The notes beneath the pieces were generated by a model. That model was not told where the DNA came from and did no database searches. It saw only the letters and a program-made list of their open reading frames with translations. Below are positions 62,929 through 64,000 of a stretch of 64,000 bases of DNA, in pieces. Origin of the DNA: Nitrosomonas cryotolerans ATCC 49181 (GTDB lineage: Bacteria; Pseudomonadota; Gammaproteobacteria; Burkholderiales; Nitrosomonadaceae); NCBI RefSeq assembly GCF_900143275.1, contig NZ_FSRO01000001.1, forward strand, positions 496,001-560,000, read 5' to 3'. A program made the translations under genes and the position numbers. How positions within the stretch are numbered: the first letter of the stretch is position 1; the number at the start of each line of letters is the position of its first letter.

Positions 62929-64000
62929 ATGTTCAAGCATCTTAGCGTTCGATTAAAGATATACTCATTGACTTGGATGTTGCTTATACCGCTCCTGGTT
63001 GCGGACGTAGTAGCAGCAGAACCCAAAAATCCTGAACTTTATAAACAAGAGCTATTAGCTATTGAGAAACGTCTCGATGCGAAACTTAAGGAGCTCGATG
63101 ATAAACTGGAACGACTCGAAAAATTGGAGTCAACATCGGTCACAGCAACGGCTGCAATACCTGCCGCGCCTCAGAATATAGAAGCAACAAAAACGGAGAA
63201 AGTTGCGGTTATTCAAACTCCAAAAAAACCTGAAGTAACGGCATCTGGTTCGGAATCACAAAATAATTCGGGATCACAAGATAGCTTTGCAAATATAAGC
63301 TATGGCAAAAATGGATTTGAATTCAGAACTGATAATAATAGATTTTCTTTAGCTATTCAGAACCGGATACAAACCCGATATTCCAATCCCTTTGATAGCG
63401 ATCCGCGTTCAATTGAGGATTTAGAGCAAGACGAAAGTTCATTTAGAATACGTCGTGCACGCACCAGGCTCAGAGGACATGCCTATTGGCCGTGGTTGAA
63501 ATACTATTTGCAATACGACTGGTCTCAGCCTGTATTGCGTGATTTAAACCTGACGGTGGATAAATTTGAATGGGCCAAATTGTGGATAGGCCGCGGTAAG
63601 GTTTTGTATAACGATGAACGCGTCACTTCGTCCGCTAATCAGCAGTTCGTTAACCGCTCTATCGTTAACAACATCTTTACGGTAGACAGGCAACAAGGTG
63701 TACAGGTTTTCGGTAATTTATTCCCCGGAACCTGGCATGATGTCAGTTATTATGTGGGCGTTTTTACCGGTCTAGGTGTGGGTGAAGGCAACAACGATGA
63801 TGGGAATATGATGTACTCTGGGCGATTACAGTGGAATGCACTGGGCGGAGAAATGCCATTTTCCCAGTCTGATATTGAGTTCCATGAAAAACCAGCCCTC
63901 AATTTTGCATTTGCAGCCGCCACGAATCGTAGTAAATGCACAGCATTCGAAACCGATAGCCGTAGCTGTCGTGATTTACCTGGATTCCGGGCCGGACAAG
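62929..64000 (+). CDS. Phosphate-selective porin O/P-like protein (truncated by window end)
   Basis: The first 357 codons of an outer-membrane porin. Signal peptide (hydrophobic run WMLLIPLLVADVVAA), then a coiled coil (IEKRLDAKLKELDDKLERLE) and a Ser/Thr/Ala-rich linker, then barrel strands starting YGKNGFEFRTDNNRFSLAIQ. FRIRRARTRLRGHAYWPWLK and FEWAKLWIGRGKVLYNDERV are typical of the OprO/OprP family. ATG at 62929 with AAAAGG at longer than normal spacing. The coiled coil may help trimerisation or peptidoglycan contact. The frame is open at 64000. Confidence 0.85.
   Translation, partial: MFKHLSVRLKIYSLTWMLLIPLLVADVVAAEPKNPELYKQELLAIEKRLDAKLKELDDKLERLEKLESTSVTATAAIPAAPQNIEATKTEKVAVIQTPKKPEVTASGSESQNNSGSQDSFANISYGKNGFEFRTDNNRFSLAIQNRIQTRYSNPFDSDPRSIEDLEQDESSFRIRRARTRLRGHAYWPWLKYYLQYDWSQPVLRDLNLTVDKFEWAKLWIGRGKVLYNDERVTSSANQQFVNRSIVNNIFTVDRQQGVQVFGNLFPGTWHDVSYYVGVFTGLGVGEGNNDDGNMMYSGRLQWNALGGEMPFSQSDIEFHEKPALNFAFAAATNRSKCTAFETDSRSCRDLPGFRAGQ

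Overview
The window looks like accessory-rich chromosome of a betaproteobacterium, most plausibly a Nitrosomonas-like ammonia oxidiser. This is inferred from gene style only: guanidine/urea-nitrogen genes, a PilMNOP-type secretion cluster, Neisseria-like CsgG/DUF4810/DUF799 lipoproteins, a beta-propeller/c-haem protein, and dense small mobile elements. No rRNA, tRNA or CRISPR array was seen.

Layout. 1-2.6 kb: a truncated membrane protein, a lipase-like hydrolase and a glycerophosphodiester phosphodiesterase, all on the minus strand. 3.1-10.3 kb: a duplicated two-gene unit (BASS symporter plus SAM methyltransferase). Its copies flank a secreted cysteine-repeat protein, an unknown gene and a Y1 (REP-associated) transposase element. 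10.3-14.1 kb: two different MITE-like elements, then a tight three-gene module (stand-alone colicin-E3-type RNase domain, small acidic protein, ImmA/IrrE metallopeptidase), then an orphan ParA between two broken transposase remnants.

14.2-22.0 kb: a guanidine-I (ykkC) riboswitch heads an operon of APC transporter, two DUF1989 proteins and a large biotin-dependent carboxylase, followed by a DMT transporter. The riboswitch points to guanidine rather than urea as substrate. No allophanate hydrolase is present in the window. 22.2-30.1 kb: bioA, a PACE efflux protein, a desaturase with a divergent MarR-like regulator, tyrosinase and a pyrimidine-dimer glycosylase, with two near-identical 1303-bp IS605-type TnpB elements. 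One of these landed exactly on the PACE stop codon. 30.9-35.7 kb: a KamA-family radical SAM enzyme, a membrane zinc peptidase, phoB without an adjacent phoR, and a decayed IS200/IS605 element.

35.9-43.6 kb: a CsgG-like/DUF4810/DUF799 lipoprotein operon, an NtrC-type sigma54 activator, and a minus-strand curli locus (repeat subunit, csgF, csgG, second curlin) headed by a near-perfect sigma54 promoter. A MITE sits 4 bp upstream of the second curlin start. 44.6-54.6 kb: a compact type II secretion/type IV pilus hybrid (GspG, F, E, PilM/N/O/P-like, a secretin with a cohesin-like C-terminus, three more pseudopilins). 54.6-64 kb: a large beta-propeller/di-haem protein, a haem lipoprotein, pta-ackA, an EAL pseudogene and the start of a phosphate-porin-like gene. 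A roughly 90-bp repeat carrying a consensus-like sigma70 promoter occurs twice here.

The most interesting items are the E3-RNase/ImmA module, the riboswitch-controlled guanidine operon, the NtrC-sigma54-curli arrangement, and several short repeat families with target-site duplications that alter gene ends or translation signals.
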